A stretch of 64,000 bases of DNA, from NCBI GenBank assembly GCA_002914805.1, contig JXTB01000068.1:925141-989140 (forward strand), read 5' to 3'. The translations under genes were made by a program, and so were the position numbers. The first letter of the stretch is position 1, and each line of letters opens with the position of its first letter. Shown in pieces: positions 49,598-63,051 of the stretch. The notes beneath the pieces are model-generated. The model was not told the DNA's origin, did no database searches, and saw only the letters and a program-made list of their open reading frames with translations. Source of the stretch: Parasponia andersonii. Lineage: Eukaryota > Streptophyta > Magnoliopsida > Rosales > Cannabaceae.

Positions 49598-49702
49598 GGA
49601 GACAACTCCAAATCGATGGAACATGAGTAACTCAACATAAACATTGGTCAAAAGAGGCTGGTTATGAAATCTAAAAGAGGCATCTCACCATCTAAGGATT
49701 TA
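49598..49702 (-). pseudogene. Decayed exon fragment of a glycine-rich protein gene
   Basis: The plus-strand sequence aligns with 59111-59220, exon 3 of the glycine-rich protein gene. Shared blocks are CAACATAAACATTGGTC, AAAGAGGCTGGTTA and ATCTCACCATCT/GTCTCACTATCT. It lacks 13 bases (around CCCGAGCACTGTT) and one base after TTGGTC, so the frame is broken. It lies on the same strand, 1.5 kb beyond the 3' end of that gene. Confidence 0.8.
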
Positions 49703-51221
49703 ACATCATCGTAAAAATATCAAAAATTAACTTTTGTCCCATATTGATATATCAATATGTTCAAAAAACTTCGCTTTATAAAATATCTTGATTTCTCTCT
49801 TCTAATCTAAAGATAAACTTCTCTAACAAATCATAAATTTCTATCCTTTCGAATTTTTTGTACGAGTTTTCCATACTCTGTACAAAAATAAAGCATCGTA
49901 TTATGACATTTGTCCTCATTATTCTCTTAAGTCTTCCGTACTCTTCCTCTTGAGTTTATCGTACTCCATGCAAAAACAAAGCATCGTACTACTATTTAGT
50001 TGATATAGGTGAGAAAAGCAATCTTAGATTTTTCTAATAAATTAGGACATACGAAAATGTTTAGTTTTTCAAATGTTTAAAAAAAAAGTTTATTTAGAAA
50101 TTGGCTGGCAAGAGGAAAAAAATGGCATAAAATTTTCTTGTATAACGGAATGTTTTAAATTATTTGTCTTGTAATATTTGATATATGTTAAAAAGAAGCT
50201 GAAAATTTCGAACCAAAATTTCGAATGCCACAATTATTGTTTGTTCGAAATTATTTTCCTTGCACACTTTCGAATGTTTTAATCAGTGTGGATTAATTGG
50301 AAATTTTCATTAAGAGCTTTCTACTTCTTGTTGTAACGCCGCAACCAGCTTCAATTATAAGAATTTCTAGTTCTTATTGCCATTCCACAAACGGCTTAGA
50401 AGCAAATTTGTGTTCAAGAGCATATTGGCAATTGTTTGAAATTTACTTTGTTTGGAAATTGGATTTTTGGAGAAAAAAATTCCAAATTTTCTGTTGTTTG
50501 GATTGAAACAAAAGATGAATTTTTTTTTTTTAAAAAAAAGAATTTAATTCGATAAATTTTTTAATATATTGAACTTTCACACATTAGTTTGTAAAATCAG
50601 AACTAAAAATATCAAAATAAAGTTAAATTTTAGGAAAAGTATTTTCCTTCTTTTCCTATAACTTTATTCTCGTAATTTTCTTCCTCCAAAATCCAGTTTG
50701 GATCCAACCGGAGCCTAAAAATAATAAAAACATTCATCGGTTTGAATGCGACAATTTCAGAACGGTGCAAGCATAAAAGATATTCTCAATAAAAAATAAA
50801 ATTAACTACTAAAACGATCCAAACCGTGGTGAATCCTTTTGGTCCCCAAAAATTTCATATTACATTTAGGAAATTGACGTGAGCACCTAATTATGCGAAA
50901 CACAGTAGAGACAAAGTAGGTAAAAAGTTAATACAAAAGTTATTACAATAATGAATGTCCCCATCTCTAAAGCATTTCTGGGTAACCAGGCTCGATATAT
51001 ACATGGTGGGAATAAACTGCACATTGCTCAAAAGTGATTACAATAATGAATCTCTCTCTCTCTCTCCCTCCCCCCCTCCCCTCCCCCTTTCTTCGCAATT
51101 TCAGTTTTCACTTTTTACTTTTTGTCAATTACTCACCTACGCTCAAAATAAGACTAAAAGGAAAAGAACCGGAAAAAAAAAAATACATGTTAATGAGTAT
51201 ATATCTTCTGGTCGAATAATA
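49703..51221. other. Intergenic DNA downstream of the glycine-rich gene
   Basis: AT-rich with no supported gene. GCATCGTA with its context ACAAA(A/T)A(A)AGCATCGTA occurs twice (49888 and 49978), a small local duplication. A CT-rich simple tract lies at 51050-51085. The last few hundred bases are likely 3' UTR. Confidence 0.45.
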
Positions 51222-54200
51222 TCATGACTGCCAGAACAGCTCAAAATCGTTGCTGTACAAGGAACGGTCTTGAATCTCTAGATTTGCCACGTGCCAAATG
51301 ATGAGTTGGGATTGAAAAAGTTTACACAAAACCAGTCCCGCGGGAAAAATCCACCATTCACTTTCATCCCTGCATCCACAACAAACATGCAGCGTAAAAT
51401 AATTTAGTTGGTTTACAGCTACCTAAGTGAAAGGATGAAGATTATGGCAGTAAAAGAATCCCTCACATGCTAATACTACCCCAAGGAGGAAAACTCGGAT
51501 GTTTTTTACTTGATGATTGAGTTCTATAGTGAATGTATCCACAAAGAAAAGCAACCACCTGGTATGAGAGATCAGAAAACTTATCATTCATCTCAGCAAA
51601 ATATGAAACAAAAAAGTTATCGTAATAATAATAATAATAATAATAGAAGAAACAAAAGAAAAGGAAAGTCGTATAAGCAAAACAAAGCTATCATCCAATG
51701 GGTTGTACAGAAGACATCGTTCTGAGTGAAGGAAAACTAACAGAGCATAGTAAGAAGGAAAATGGTAACAATTGCAACTTACAACATTGACTAATGATGT
51801 CAAGTTCCACAAAGCATAGATTCGTGCAAGGCCTGCCGAACGCCTTGGTCCATGACTGAATAGAGCATTGATTCCAGCAGGAAATGGGAGAAGAATACCG
51901 AAGGGTAAAATAAACAAAACCAGAAAGACGTCCACCAGTGAAAATGAATACAACTGGAGAAACGTAAGCAACACTAAGCTAAAGTCTCCTAATAGTAGCA
52001 TTGATATTACTAAGCCAACAAGATCCTGCAGTCCGAAAAAAAAAATACATATAAGACAACAGTTATTGGAGAGGTACAACTATAGAATTTGAAGGTTGCA
52101 TGTAAATCAACTTAGCCATCAATAGAGTTGCATATACCTGGTGTCCAACAGGCTTAGTATTATGAAGTATGAAAGAGAGAAGGTAAAACATATCTCTCTT
52201 CTCTTCAAGCATCTGTAAATAGTTAGTATCTAGTATCCCTCCATACACTTTTGTCCGCCTTGCATAACTTTCAGTGTTTCCACGAGCTTGGCTCAATTGT
52301 GTTTCTTCTCTCATATGACTTGATAGATTTTCTTGAAAAAAACTCTTCACACTGTACAATAAAAGAGAAAATATATATATTAACCTCACAACAGTGTCCC
52401 ACTTTTTTTCCTTGTGCTGAAAAATCAGCATTCCACTTGTCCTTGTAGCAGTAATGTATGCATTACTCGTGAAATTAAATTTAAGCTTTCCCAAGATCAA
52501 TTGAATTCCTCTATATATGTTTGATTTACCAACATTATATAAATTCCTATACCCTCTCGAGAACTGCCGTGTACCTATACCACTCCAGTTATCCGTTTAT
52601 CCTGTTTACCTTGTAATCCCATAAAAAGGCATAATACATCTTTATCAGATATTAGAGCATTCATATTCCAAACCAACCATAATGGTCTTCGTAACACTAC
52701 TGTGTACTAATTTAGAAAGAAACTCATCTGTGTGTTTGCCAATTCAAAAAAGTGTAAATATTGAAGAGCCTACCAAGAGAAGAAACAGTACACATTTCCA
52801 TCAAACACATATAACAGAAAGCGTAAATTATTACCATGGCTGTTGCCCAGTTTGTATTGCTCCATCTACGCTTCCGATGGACGCCCAATTGCTCTCTTCT
52901 TCAATAGCATACACCAAAAGTCCATAATGAGAATAACCACAAGCTGTGGCCTGAAACCAGGCAAGGTCAACACGTATGCCATGACTCCTCAAAGCAGGAT
53001 TTGCATAACTTTCAAGCCACCTAAGGACAGGTCGAAATGTTACTCTTAACCGCCCACGACGAACCAATCGCAGTTGTGCATTTAGACCAGCCACAAGACG
53101 ATACCATGTGGTAGGTGGGACTGACTGCAAGACAGACATAACAAGGTAAATTCCTATAGCAACTGCAAGATAAAAGGATGGTCAAGCTTTCTCTGTCCCT
53201 CTCTCTCTCTCTCTCACTGCATGCATTTTTGTAAGTGTACCTACTAAATTAGTTCGTAATCAACATTCAACAAACCTGGCTCATGAGGCTTGTAACAACA
53301 TTATCGCTTTGAAGTGAAAAAGGAGCCATGAAACTTCCATCACCTCCAAAAGGTAATGACATTGGAAACCTATTCTGCAAGCGGGGAGGAAGATCACTCC
53401 TCTTTTCATCTCCTCCGAGAAAGAAGTCAACATATGCTAGCATTAAATCAGAAGTTGCAGCTACCTACAGCAACATAGAGAATAGTTACAAGCTTAACCA
53501 AACAAGACCATTAGAGAAACAGTCCAAAATGGAATCTGTCACAAATAACACACATATGAATGTGATTCAAAAGATTCATGATGTAGAATCAAAGTCAACA
53601 ACTTATTTTGCATTACAAACCTTAATTCCTTCATAGAGAGCACGTGAACGGCAAGACTTTAAGCAAGCGTGATCATATTCTGATCGAACAAACTCGCGCA
53701 TACGCTGCAATTTCAATCTACGGCGCCATTGCTGCCATGACCATGCAAGGGGATACACAAAAACAGAGAGAATGCTGTAGACAGCTCCCTCCCACCACTG
53801 GTAAGCTGCTATGGCATTAATTTCATCCACAAACGTATTGAATGCAACCTCGTATCTGCCAGATCTAATAAGTTAGGGGGCAGACGTCCTAAATTTCAAA
53901 TCATAGTTAATTAACTAAAAGAAAGGAGGATAATAATAGCAATATTTTTACTCTTCAACAGAATTAGACACAATTTTCCAATGGAGAAGTAGACTTACAC
54001 AATCTCTTTTATTTCCTCTGGAGGAGTGTGGGGAAGATGCCAAGGATCACTGAAAGTATTAGGACCCATAAAGTACATCCTATGCACATGGCTCTGGGAC
54101 TCTTCCACTCTGTTTGTTTCCAAGACCTTAAAAAATAGATCACCCATTATAAGTCTTCAAATCAGGGACGGGCAAGCAAAAGAGAGAGTACAGTGGATGC

Positions 54201-57200
54201 CAAAAAAGCTGTACATGGTTTTTTTAATAAGAAAAACAAATATAAAGAACATCCTACTATACAAGAATGTAGAAGAAATACCTCATTTAGAGACTCGAGA
54301 AATGGAAAGGAGTGATCTATTTGAGAACCATGCTGAGTGGGAGCTGGGCCCGGTAATTCATCAACCCCAACAAATTTCATACGTGCAACACTAAGCACCA
54401 GAGCTAAAAGAATTAGAAGAGCAATAAGAAGAAGACCAAATAGCCATGGCCCACCAAATGTGTAAATCAACTCTTCAAGAGCTGTGTAACAGTGTGGCAT
54501 GTGGTATCTGTCTGAAATGCATTTGTAAGGACAAGGAGTCTCAGCAACACCACCTGTTCAATAAGAAGAAAGTGTGGATTGTTGAGTGAGATAATAAGTT
54601 GCAGATGCTTGTAGACAAGATTTTCCATAAATAACAAGGTGTTGAGCATGTGGAAATGAAACCAAGAGATGATAATCCGAACCATTCAAAACAAATCAAA
54701 GAGCAATTATTTTCTAGCTCCTCAAAACAAATGTAGTAACCACAAGCTTATTATACCTCGCACAGGAGTGTAAATGGCACGACTGGGAAGCGCTTCAGTA
54801 GGGCAGCTACGACAAAGTTTACTGTCAGATCCACTAACATTCTTGTAAGTGCCAACTGGACATTCCTGAAGATGAAACCCAAAGTTATAAAATTTATCCC
54901 AATGAAGTGTTACCTCACTCCTATTTATCATAGTAGGGAGAGAAAGCAGAAACTCCCAAAGGGGGCAAACCCAGTCCTTCCCTCCTGGTTCTGGGTTCAA
55001 AACCAAGAGTCGCAAAAATTTCCCAAGCAAAGATAGAGAGAAGAAAAGGCTGTAATTTTTCAAGAACTTTTTTAACAACTTATTAAATGTTGTGCTTATG
55101 AAAGTTCAAATAGTTCAAAGTTTTAAATCAAAGTGTTAAATGAGGTTTCCTAGGTCAGGTAATATATATTTGTTTTGACAAATATAAAAAGAAATTCCAG
55201 ACATTCAGCACAGGTACTTTATAAGCGGTGAGGATGATTCATAAAGTACAAACGCAAGTAGAGGAAATGAAGTGTCCAAAAGAATTTCTATAAATAACAA
55301 TTCAGAGTTTTTGCCAAGAGGAAAATCAGAGTTTCATTTAAAACTTCATAAGATATTAAGAGTTCCCAACCTAGAATTGCAACAGTAATTACAAAAATGA
55401 ATCAAGACTTAAAAATGTTTAAACAAATGAAGGCTAAGGAGTTGGGAGCACAAAATACATCAAAGTCATATAAATATAAAAAGCAAACCTCGCAAAAGAT
55501 CCCATAAAGTCCTTTTGGGCAAGCTTTCCCAGTCACCGTTCCATTTTCTCCAGCACCGCCCTTGCCTCTACCCAACCCTCCCCTTCAATAAATAAAAATG
55601 TCAAAACTTAATCAGAAGAAGAAAATTCAACATTTTCTAATGTCCATCAATAGGAATAAAAAAGTATGTATATTTCAAGAACAATATTAAGTAGGGAAAG
55701 AAAATGATAAATGATTAATCACAATGTCAAAAATTTCCAGAAGCTGTTAAAGTAAGAGGAATGGGAGGTTATAAACCAGATCTCTTGAAAGATGGTATCC
55801 TAAAAATTTAAAACTGGACCACTAACTACTGTGTCCAAAATTGAACGATAGTATTGAAGTCAGCAAGCTGAGATATGAAAACTATTCAGCTAAAATGCAA
55901 GAATAAATACTTTAATTTTGTCCTAGGACCAAAAGAAATAGGTGGCATTTGAATAAAATTAAACAATTACAAACCCTGCATGGATGCTTCCTTGCACACT
56001 TGCAATGGGCTGGTACACATCTCCAATGGGAATGTCTGACCAATGAAAGTGAATTCTTCCACCACCACCTCCACCACCCCCATAAGGACTACCATATCCC
56101 CCAATACTAGAAAGTGTAGCAGAATCACCAAGAAAAATAGTATGCAAAAACATAAGTATAGTTCCACCAGACCCACCACCAGGACCGCCACTTGAACCAT
56201 CTATAACAGCATATTTTCCCTCTCTGCTAGTTCCTTCAAAGCTTTCTCCATCAGCTTTTACTGAGCCTTCAATTGACAAAGTCGACAAGGGATGCTCCAG
56301 TGAACCCATTACTGCCCAGGTAATTATGCGCAACAGCATTCAGAAGTGCAGTGAAAATAAAAGTATCAACTTATGGAGTATGTCCATACAAAGAGAAAGT
56401 TTGCATGTGAATATTCAAGTAAATGATAACACAATTAGAAACTTATGAAAGTAAGTTGAGTGATTAACCTTTTTACTCCAGGGGAAAACTGGAAAATTAA
56501 ATGCAAACATGGACAAATGGAAACACATAATGCCCTCATGAAATTAAAACAAAGAGGTTGAAAAAAAAATTTTGGCCAACTAACAAAGAATGGAGCTAAC
56601 CTATGATACCACCACCAGCAGTATAACCAGTTGAACTGGTGTTTCCACTTCCACTACCAAGTTCACAAGGCAACTGAGCATTCCCATATGACAGGCCACC
56701 CTCAATACAACTGTCCTCGTCACATCCAGGCCCACCGTTACCACCATGTCCACCACCACTCCCAATGCCATTGCTTGTAACATTTCCTCGGCCAAAACCA
56801 CCAGTACAGCCTGTACAAACAGAAAATTATAATTCCACCAACTGAAGAAAAAAATCAATTACAAAGTTAAAAATCTGTCATTTTCCATTTTCTTCGGGGC
56901 AGTACATGGATATCACAACATTCATCACACCATCATCCAAGTCTGCTGCAAATTTTACAATGCATCTTTGTGTCTGTACTTGGTTACAGAGAAGCACAGA
57001 AATCTAATTGTTCTAATTAAGAAGAGAAGAGAGGGGGGGGGGGGGGGATTTAAAACTCCTCCCAGTACAGGAAGAAGAGAGCATACCCATTCCAGATGCA
57101 CTTATTGTTCCAGAAGACTGGACAAGAATTGTTCTCGACCTGTGAAAATGAACAACAGATCCTTTCACGAGACCTTCAACAGTGATATCCTCAACTCGGC

Positions 57201-60200
57201 ATATCTGGAAGAAAAAAAAGGTGTCAAGCATATCCACATAAGCAAACCATAAAACAAGTAGTTTTGTTGGTTTGTTAATTGGTTACATATTATTATTAAA
57301 TTGAGTTGGATTAAAACCCGTTGCTTGATAATCACCTGAAGAGTAAAGGATAGTGATGAGTTCACGTTGCAATCCTCTGGAGGATGAAGTAGTTCAATTG
57401 GACAATCTTGACTTTCACAAAATAACTTCGGTGTCCTAGAAATATGAGAGAAAAACGTAGCTGGAATGAAATTAAGGAAACACTTGTTTTCAAAATTAAA
57501 TTAAAAAAGCAAATTCTTCCATCAAATGGCAATAAAGCTCAAACTCAAACTTACACCGAATCACTAGTGGCATTCTCCAAGGGACCACGCAAAACAGATC
57601 CAGGCCCAAGCTTCAAACCAAAACAAGAAAACTCATTCAACAAACAACTACAGCAAAACTGAGAATGAAATGCTTAAAACGTATAACATACTACCAAACA
57701 TAATGGCTATTTACAGTTCATGCATAAGATAAGACACGTAATCTAATCACACTTTGACTGCTAAAGAAATAATGCAACTTACTTTACAGCCCACAGAAAT
57801 GACACAACAGCACCCACCCACACCCCCCCCCCCCCCCCAAAAAAAAAAAAGATGCCACTGTAAGCATCTGAAACAACGGTGTGTCTAAATTATTAATTAA
57901 AAATAATGACAGAGTAAAAACCGGAAACTGAATGCCAAAACGAAGATACCTTACCTCCTCAAATAAAAAAAATATACATATGTTCAGATAGGGAACAACC
58001 AAATTGGTTTTAACAGTCACTCACATGAATACTATAAAATAGTGATAGAACCAGACGTTGAGCTTCAATTAAATCCCCTGGCCCTGATAAATTCAGAAGA
58101 CCTTGTCCATGAACTCCCAAATTTGCATTAGAGTGTATAACAGATGATTCCTGTCATGAAAAAAGATGGCATGTCATACTTGGATTCGTTGTGTAAAGGA
58201 CACTCTTTGATACAAGTAGTAGTTACAGCACCTTTAGAACAACTAAATTACTAGCCTCAAGTAAGGAGGTTGCAACAGTTACATCTCCACCTCCATCTAT
58301 GAGCATTTTAGAATTCCACATCAAGAACATTTTTACAGACATACGCAATGCTCCGTATACCTGAAAAAGGGGCATTGATCGCTGTCATACAATTTAATAA
58401 ACAAACTATGAAGTTATAGAAGTTCACAGGCATCAAAAATTATATTATTTGTGTGAAAATAGGGAAAAAAAAATTATCAAACTGTTCCCATCTAGATATG
58501 GACGAGATAACACATGCAAAAGTTCCATATAAGGTCTGACACTAACCTTGATTTCAGAATCACTCATTAATAACTCTTCTGCCAACAACTCAAATTCAGA
58601 AGAAGCATAATGTGGCAGCCCGAAGCTCAATACTCCATTACGTAATAGACTGATCTGTCCTTGTACCTTCATAATGCATTGAAAAGAGAGTATTTTATCA
58701 AATTTCCTGATATAAAAATATGATGTGTATGCATACAGAAATGCTGTGAATAATGTCCAGCAAATCAGTTAAAGAGTTTTAACTATCCTCACTTATTTTT
58801 AGTATCAATTTTGATCCCAAAACTTTCTTCTGACGTGAGTTTAAGATCTTTTTCTAACAAAGTATCAAGAACTCTAAACTTCTTTGTGAAGAAGTCACAC
58901 TATTAATGACCACTTTATAAACTTCCATTGGTCCATACCTGTATGCAACCTATATAGAATGTTCCCAAGAAAAATAACAAGAGCAACAATTACACATTTC
59001 CCAGTGAAGAAAAAAAAAAAGAAAGTATTTACACAACCTGGCCAACAGGCATGACTACTTAACACAAACTTTGGAAGTATAAACTAGAAATTCAAATTTC
59101 ACAAACCTGGACACGACTCCAAAGCAATGGAACAGTAGCCCGAGCACTGTTTTCAACATAAACATTGGTCCAAAGAGGCTGGTTAGGAAAGTCTAATAGA
59201 AGCGTCTCACTATCTGTTGACTTGTTATGATTGCTAATGATAAGGCTCCGCGGAACAGCATCATATAAAGTCCCGGCACCACCTGCATTTTCTGGACAGC
59301 CATAACTACCTCCTCCTGCAAATTTGACCATTTAGCTCACATATTCTTGCTGTTGATAAGTCACATTAAAATAGAGGTATATACAACAACATTCTCCCCT
59401 AAATACCTGCTTATATTTCATTCACAGGCAATCATCATTAATCACCATCAGCCAGGAAAATATATTTCCCATATTTAAACATGACATGAAAATCATAATA
59501 AAAATAAATACAATTCACCCCTCAAAACAACCTGAAGAAGTACTTTAACATAGTCTAGACCGTGAACTAGTTTAATGTAGCCATCCGATACATATGGCAT
59601 TACCAGATGTTCCACATTATTCACTGGTCAGCGAGGCCAATATTTATAAGAAAACGAGATTCCATATGCAACAGTAATGAAGGCAAAGGAAGTCCCAGTT
59701 CTTAAGTGGCAGAAAGCAGTCATTCAAAAGATTTACTAGAAACAAAATGAGCTAGCTACAGAAGAGGGGAAAAAATCTCACCATGCACAAAAATTCCAGG
59801 CTCATCGTGCCTGCTGAATACATCAACAGACACTCTTCCCCCACCACCACCAGCATAACCATTACCTCCACAAGCACTTATCCTACCACTACCGGTCCTG
59901 CACTTAAAAATAAAACATTCCTGTTAAATGGACTAAATATAGGAGAGTTGTAATACCAATACAAAATTATGCAACCTAAGGCAGTTTCTACAGCCCAAAC
60001 TAAATAAGTATAACCGCATTAAAACTCAGATTTGCTCATCTAGTAAGTATACAACATCATACAAAATACAAAATCCACACCTAAGCAAACAAACAAACTA
60101 CACACATATGCATGCATCAATCAAGTTTCCAAGTGCAAAAAACATGATATCTGAAGATATTTATGCACACACTAGATCCAGCAAAATATTTATGAGGATA

Positions 60201-62064
60201 TTTGCTTTATAAGTATCTCATTATGGGTTTGAGACTTTCATTTTGAACCATATTTGCACTTGACTCTTTTCTTCATTCCCCAATAGGCGCTAAAGAGTGA
60301 GGTACAAGCCTAATTGAACATTCAGCATCAGAAAAAAGTAAATTTAAAGAAAGAAACCTTAGAGACTAGAAAGATAGGCAAAAGTACTTAACACCTCTGT
60401 GAAATTAATATACAGACAATATAAACAACAAATCGAAAATTCCACCACCGTTTTGGAAAATTTTGGTTCCATCGCTACTTACCCAAAAACTCATGTTAAT
60501 TCATGAACTTAATGAATTAGCAATCAAGATGCCTCGATACCAAGCAACCAAGGTATATTTTCAGCTGGTGAATTTTTATACGCTGTTACATTGTAACATG
60601 GTTAACTTTTTAGTAGTAAGGAAAAAATGAATACACTTATGTATGTACAAATATGTACATTGACAGCTTAAATCTTGATACGATGGGAACTCACTTTTCC
60701 CTGGTAAAAGTTGTCTCCTGCTCCTCTTCATTACGCATTATAATTCCCCAACCACCAAGGTAGTTACAAGTTACAACACAAACTATGCTTCATATTTTGC
60801 CACTTATTTCCATCGTCAACATACTTCTGGATGCAAAACTACACAAAATATGATTTCCACTCTTGTTTCGCAAAAAGATACTACAATTTTATAATCCTAC
60901 TAGACAATGTGAATGCGTTACAATTTCTCCTCCAACATTCTACCATAATTATTCCCCATAAAAAAGAAATTTCTAAACTAAGCAAAACAAGCTATTATTC
61001 CAGTGTCCAGAATTCAAAAATTCGTAAATTACTTTTTCTGCCTTAGCTCATTCACTAACCCTATGAAGCCAAACTCTTTAACCCATGCTAAAGAATGAAG
61101 ATTTTCAGAATCAAGTAGATGGAACTTTATAATTTACCAAAAACAAAAAACAAAAAACAAAAAACAAAACAAAACAAAACAAAAAAGTGCAAGGAGAGCG
61201 GTTGAGTGATTACATTTTGAAAGCCTTGATGTAGATACTGCCACCAGAGCCACCTCCACCTTTCTTCCCTCCATCACCCCCATCAGCGAAAATATTGCCA
61301 TCCACCTCAAGGTAACTGGTAACTGTCAACTTCACCCTTCCACCACCATACCCTCCATAATCCACTTCCTTGCTCGTCGACCCACCGCGGCTCCCATAAC
61401 TACACGGCTTCTGCAGCGACGACCACGAATAAGCGTCCCCGCCCCATACATCCTCCGGAAGCTTACTCTTGTCCACCAAACAGCAAGCGCCCCGGCCACC
61501 ATGTCCCCCACCCGCCCCGTCTATCCCTTGCGGGGTCCCACTTGTCTGGGCAGGCGGATCTCCCGCCAGCGCCGTTGTGTTCACGACAGAGCCATTAATA
61601 AAGCTGGCATTATTCGCCGAAAGCTCGAATCCACCGCACACAATCGACGAAGAGTTTCCTAAACTAAAATTACCAGAAACGTTAACAGTTAAGGAACAGC
61701 CAGGAGTGGCACAATGAAACCTCACCCCGGGTAGGATATAAAAATTCCCCTTCCCTTGTATGTACACATCGCCGGTGAGGTTCAAATCGTTCACTATCTG
61801 ACACGTGGTGTCCAGCGAGCCGACACCACCGAGGTCATCGACGCAGGAAACCGACGGCGGATGAGGCGGCGGTGGTGGCGGTGCCGGCGGCGAGTAGTCC
61901 TGGTGAAACAGATTCCAATTCAAATCTAATATGGAAAAGTCGCGGTCCGTGGCTACAGCATCAACCACAACAACAAAGAAACCATAGCTCACGGCGAGGG
62001 CTGCGATGAGGGCGTAAACAATGGCGAAATTGAGAACAGAAGAAGAGTACCGAAACCGAGCCAT
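51222..62064 (-). CDS. Giant glycine-rich membrane protein, ephrin-receptor-like Cys motif
   Basis: Twenty-two exons on the minus strand: 62064-61214, 59897-59782, 59315-59107, 58666-58547, 58360-58232, 58150-58025, 57610-57555, 57435-57336, 57204-57087, 56810-56601, 56311-55975, 55582-55489, 54865-54757, 54553-54282, 54126-53999, 53855-53621, 53464-53276, 53124-52835, 52351-52138, 52025-51783, 51558-51467 and 51369-51222. They give 1461 residues. The family (At4g32920, At5g11700, At5g47020 in Arabidopsis) has no established function that I know. An N-terminal hydrophobic segment (about 12-37) is followed by a Pro-rich run, a long region with many Gly-rich loops (GGYGGGRVKL, NGYAGGGGGRVSV, GGGGGGGGRIHFHW) and N-glycosylation-type sites. 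Near residue 820 a GCC2/GCC3-type motif appears (GLYGIFCEECPVGTYKNVSG). The rest has a strong membrane segment (LFGLLLIALLILLALVLSV) and a C-terminal multi-pass block ending NDFELFWQS. This suggests a large extracellular or lumenal domain. Confidence 0.9.
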
Positions 62065-63051
62065 TCACTAGCAGAGTCAGTCATTAGATTGAACGGTTGA
62101 GATTTGATTCCGAAGCTAATTGGATTCGAAACCCTAGGATAACAATCGCCGAAACCACCATCGAAGATCAAATCGCAGCTCTGCAACAAAAATTTCCCTC
62201 TCTCCACTGAAAACCCTAGAAATCGCAGAGAGATATAGAGAAATGGGGGGCAGAGAGAGAAGAAGAAGATGTGGGGAGCAGCACGATACCTCTATTAACT
62301 TTTTGCGAAAAGGATACGGCAATAATCAGATACGGTCGGATTTAGCTAAAATTGGGCTATAGGGTGATTTGATTGGTTAGAGTCATGAATGTTTTTCAAT
62401 TTTTGAATGAGGGTCTGAACTAGTGGGACCTGAGGCATGTCGGTTAGAGCAATCGTGAGGGTGAGCGTACCTGATTTTGTTCCCTTTTGATGGACCGAGG
62501 GAAATAAAAATTTAGTTTATTTGGGAGAGAGATAAGGGAAGGGAAGAGAAAATAAAAAAGAAAAAAATAGTAGGATTCATTAAATATTTTTTTTTCAAAA
62601 AAGTAGAAAAAAAAAAGGAGAAAAAGTTTTTATTCATATTTTAAAATTAATTTATTAAATTAATTTTTTATACAGTGTAATTAACCGAGAAAAGATATCC
62701 TCCCAAAAAAGAAACGAATGTAGGAAGAAGATAGCAAAAAAGACCAAACGACGTCGCGTAAGGTCCATACCCTTGTTCGCGTTTGGACAAAACGACGTCG
62801 TGTATGACACAACGAATTTTGTAAGAACTTTGCCTAGGCCGTAGCCCTGGCCTTAGCTGTAGTAAAAAAATGAAAAGGAGCTGGAGAGTGGTACCCTTGC
62901 GTGGTTGAAGAGCATGCGTGTAATGCCGTTCGGGTTGAGAGTGTATACCGTCGAGAAGGCTGAATTTAACAAGGAGGGTTGGTGAAAAGTTGGCATGTTT
63001 ATTCAACGGACTTCGAAGTTTCATCGGTCCGTGACTGGATCTTGGTGAAAG
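62065..63051. other. Promoter/leader of the glycine-rich gene and flank
   Basis: The first 250 bp is probably 5' UTR. Two AAACGACGTCG boxes lie at 62746 and 62790. 62640-62700 is AT-rich. The last 200 bp before the LTR is GC-richer with no frame of note. No gene supported. Confidence 0.55.

Noticed and set aside
51588-52079. 163-codon minus-strand ORF as a stand-alone membrane protein
   Set aside because: It is exon 20 of the glycine-rich gene running into intron 20; the (AAT)n tract after 51650 is intronic.
57033-57838. Runs of about 16 G (57033) and 16 C followed by A (57823) as special structures
   Set aside because: Both are intronic homopolymers and such lengths are error-prone in sequencing; no other signal supports a function.
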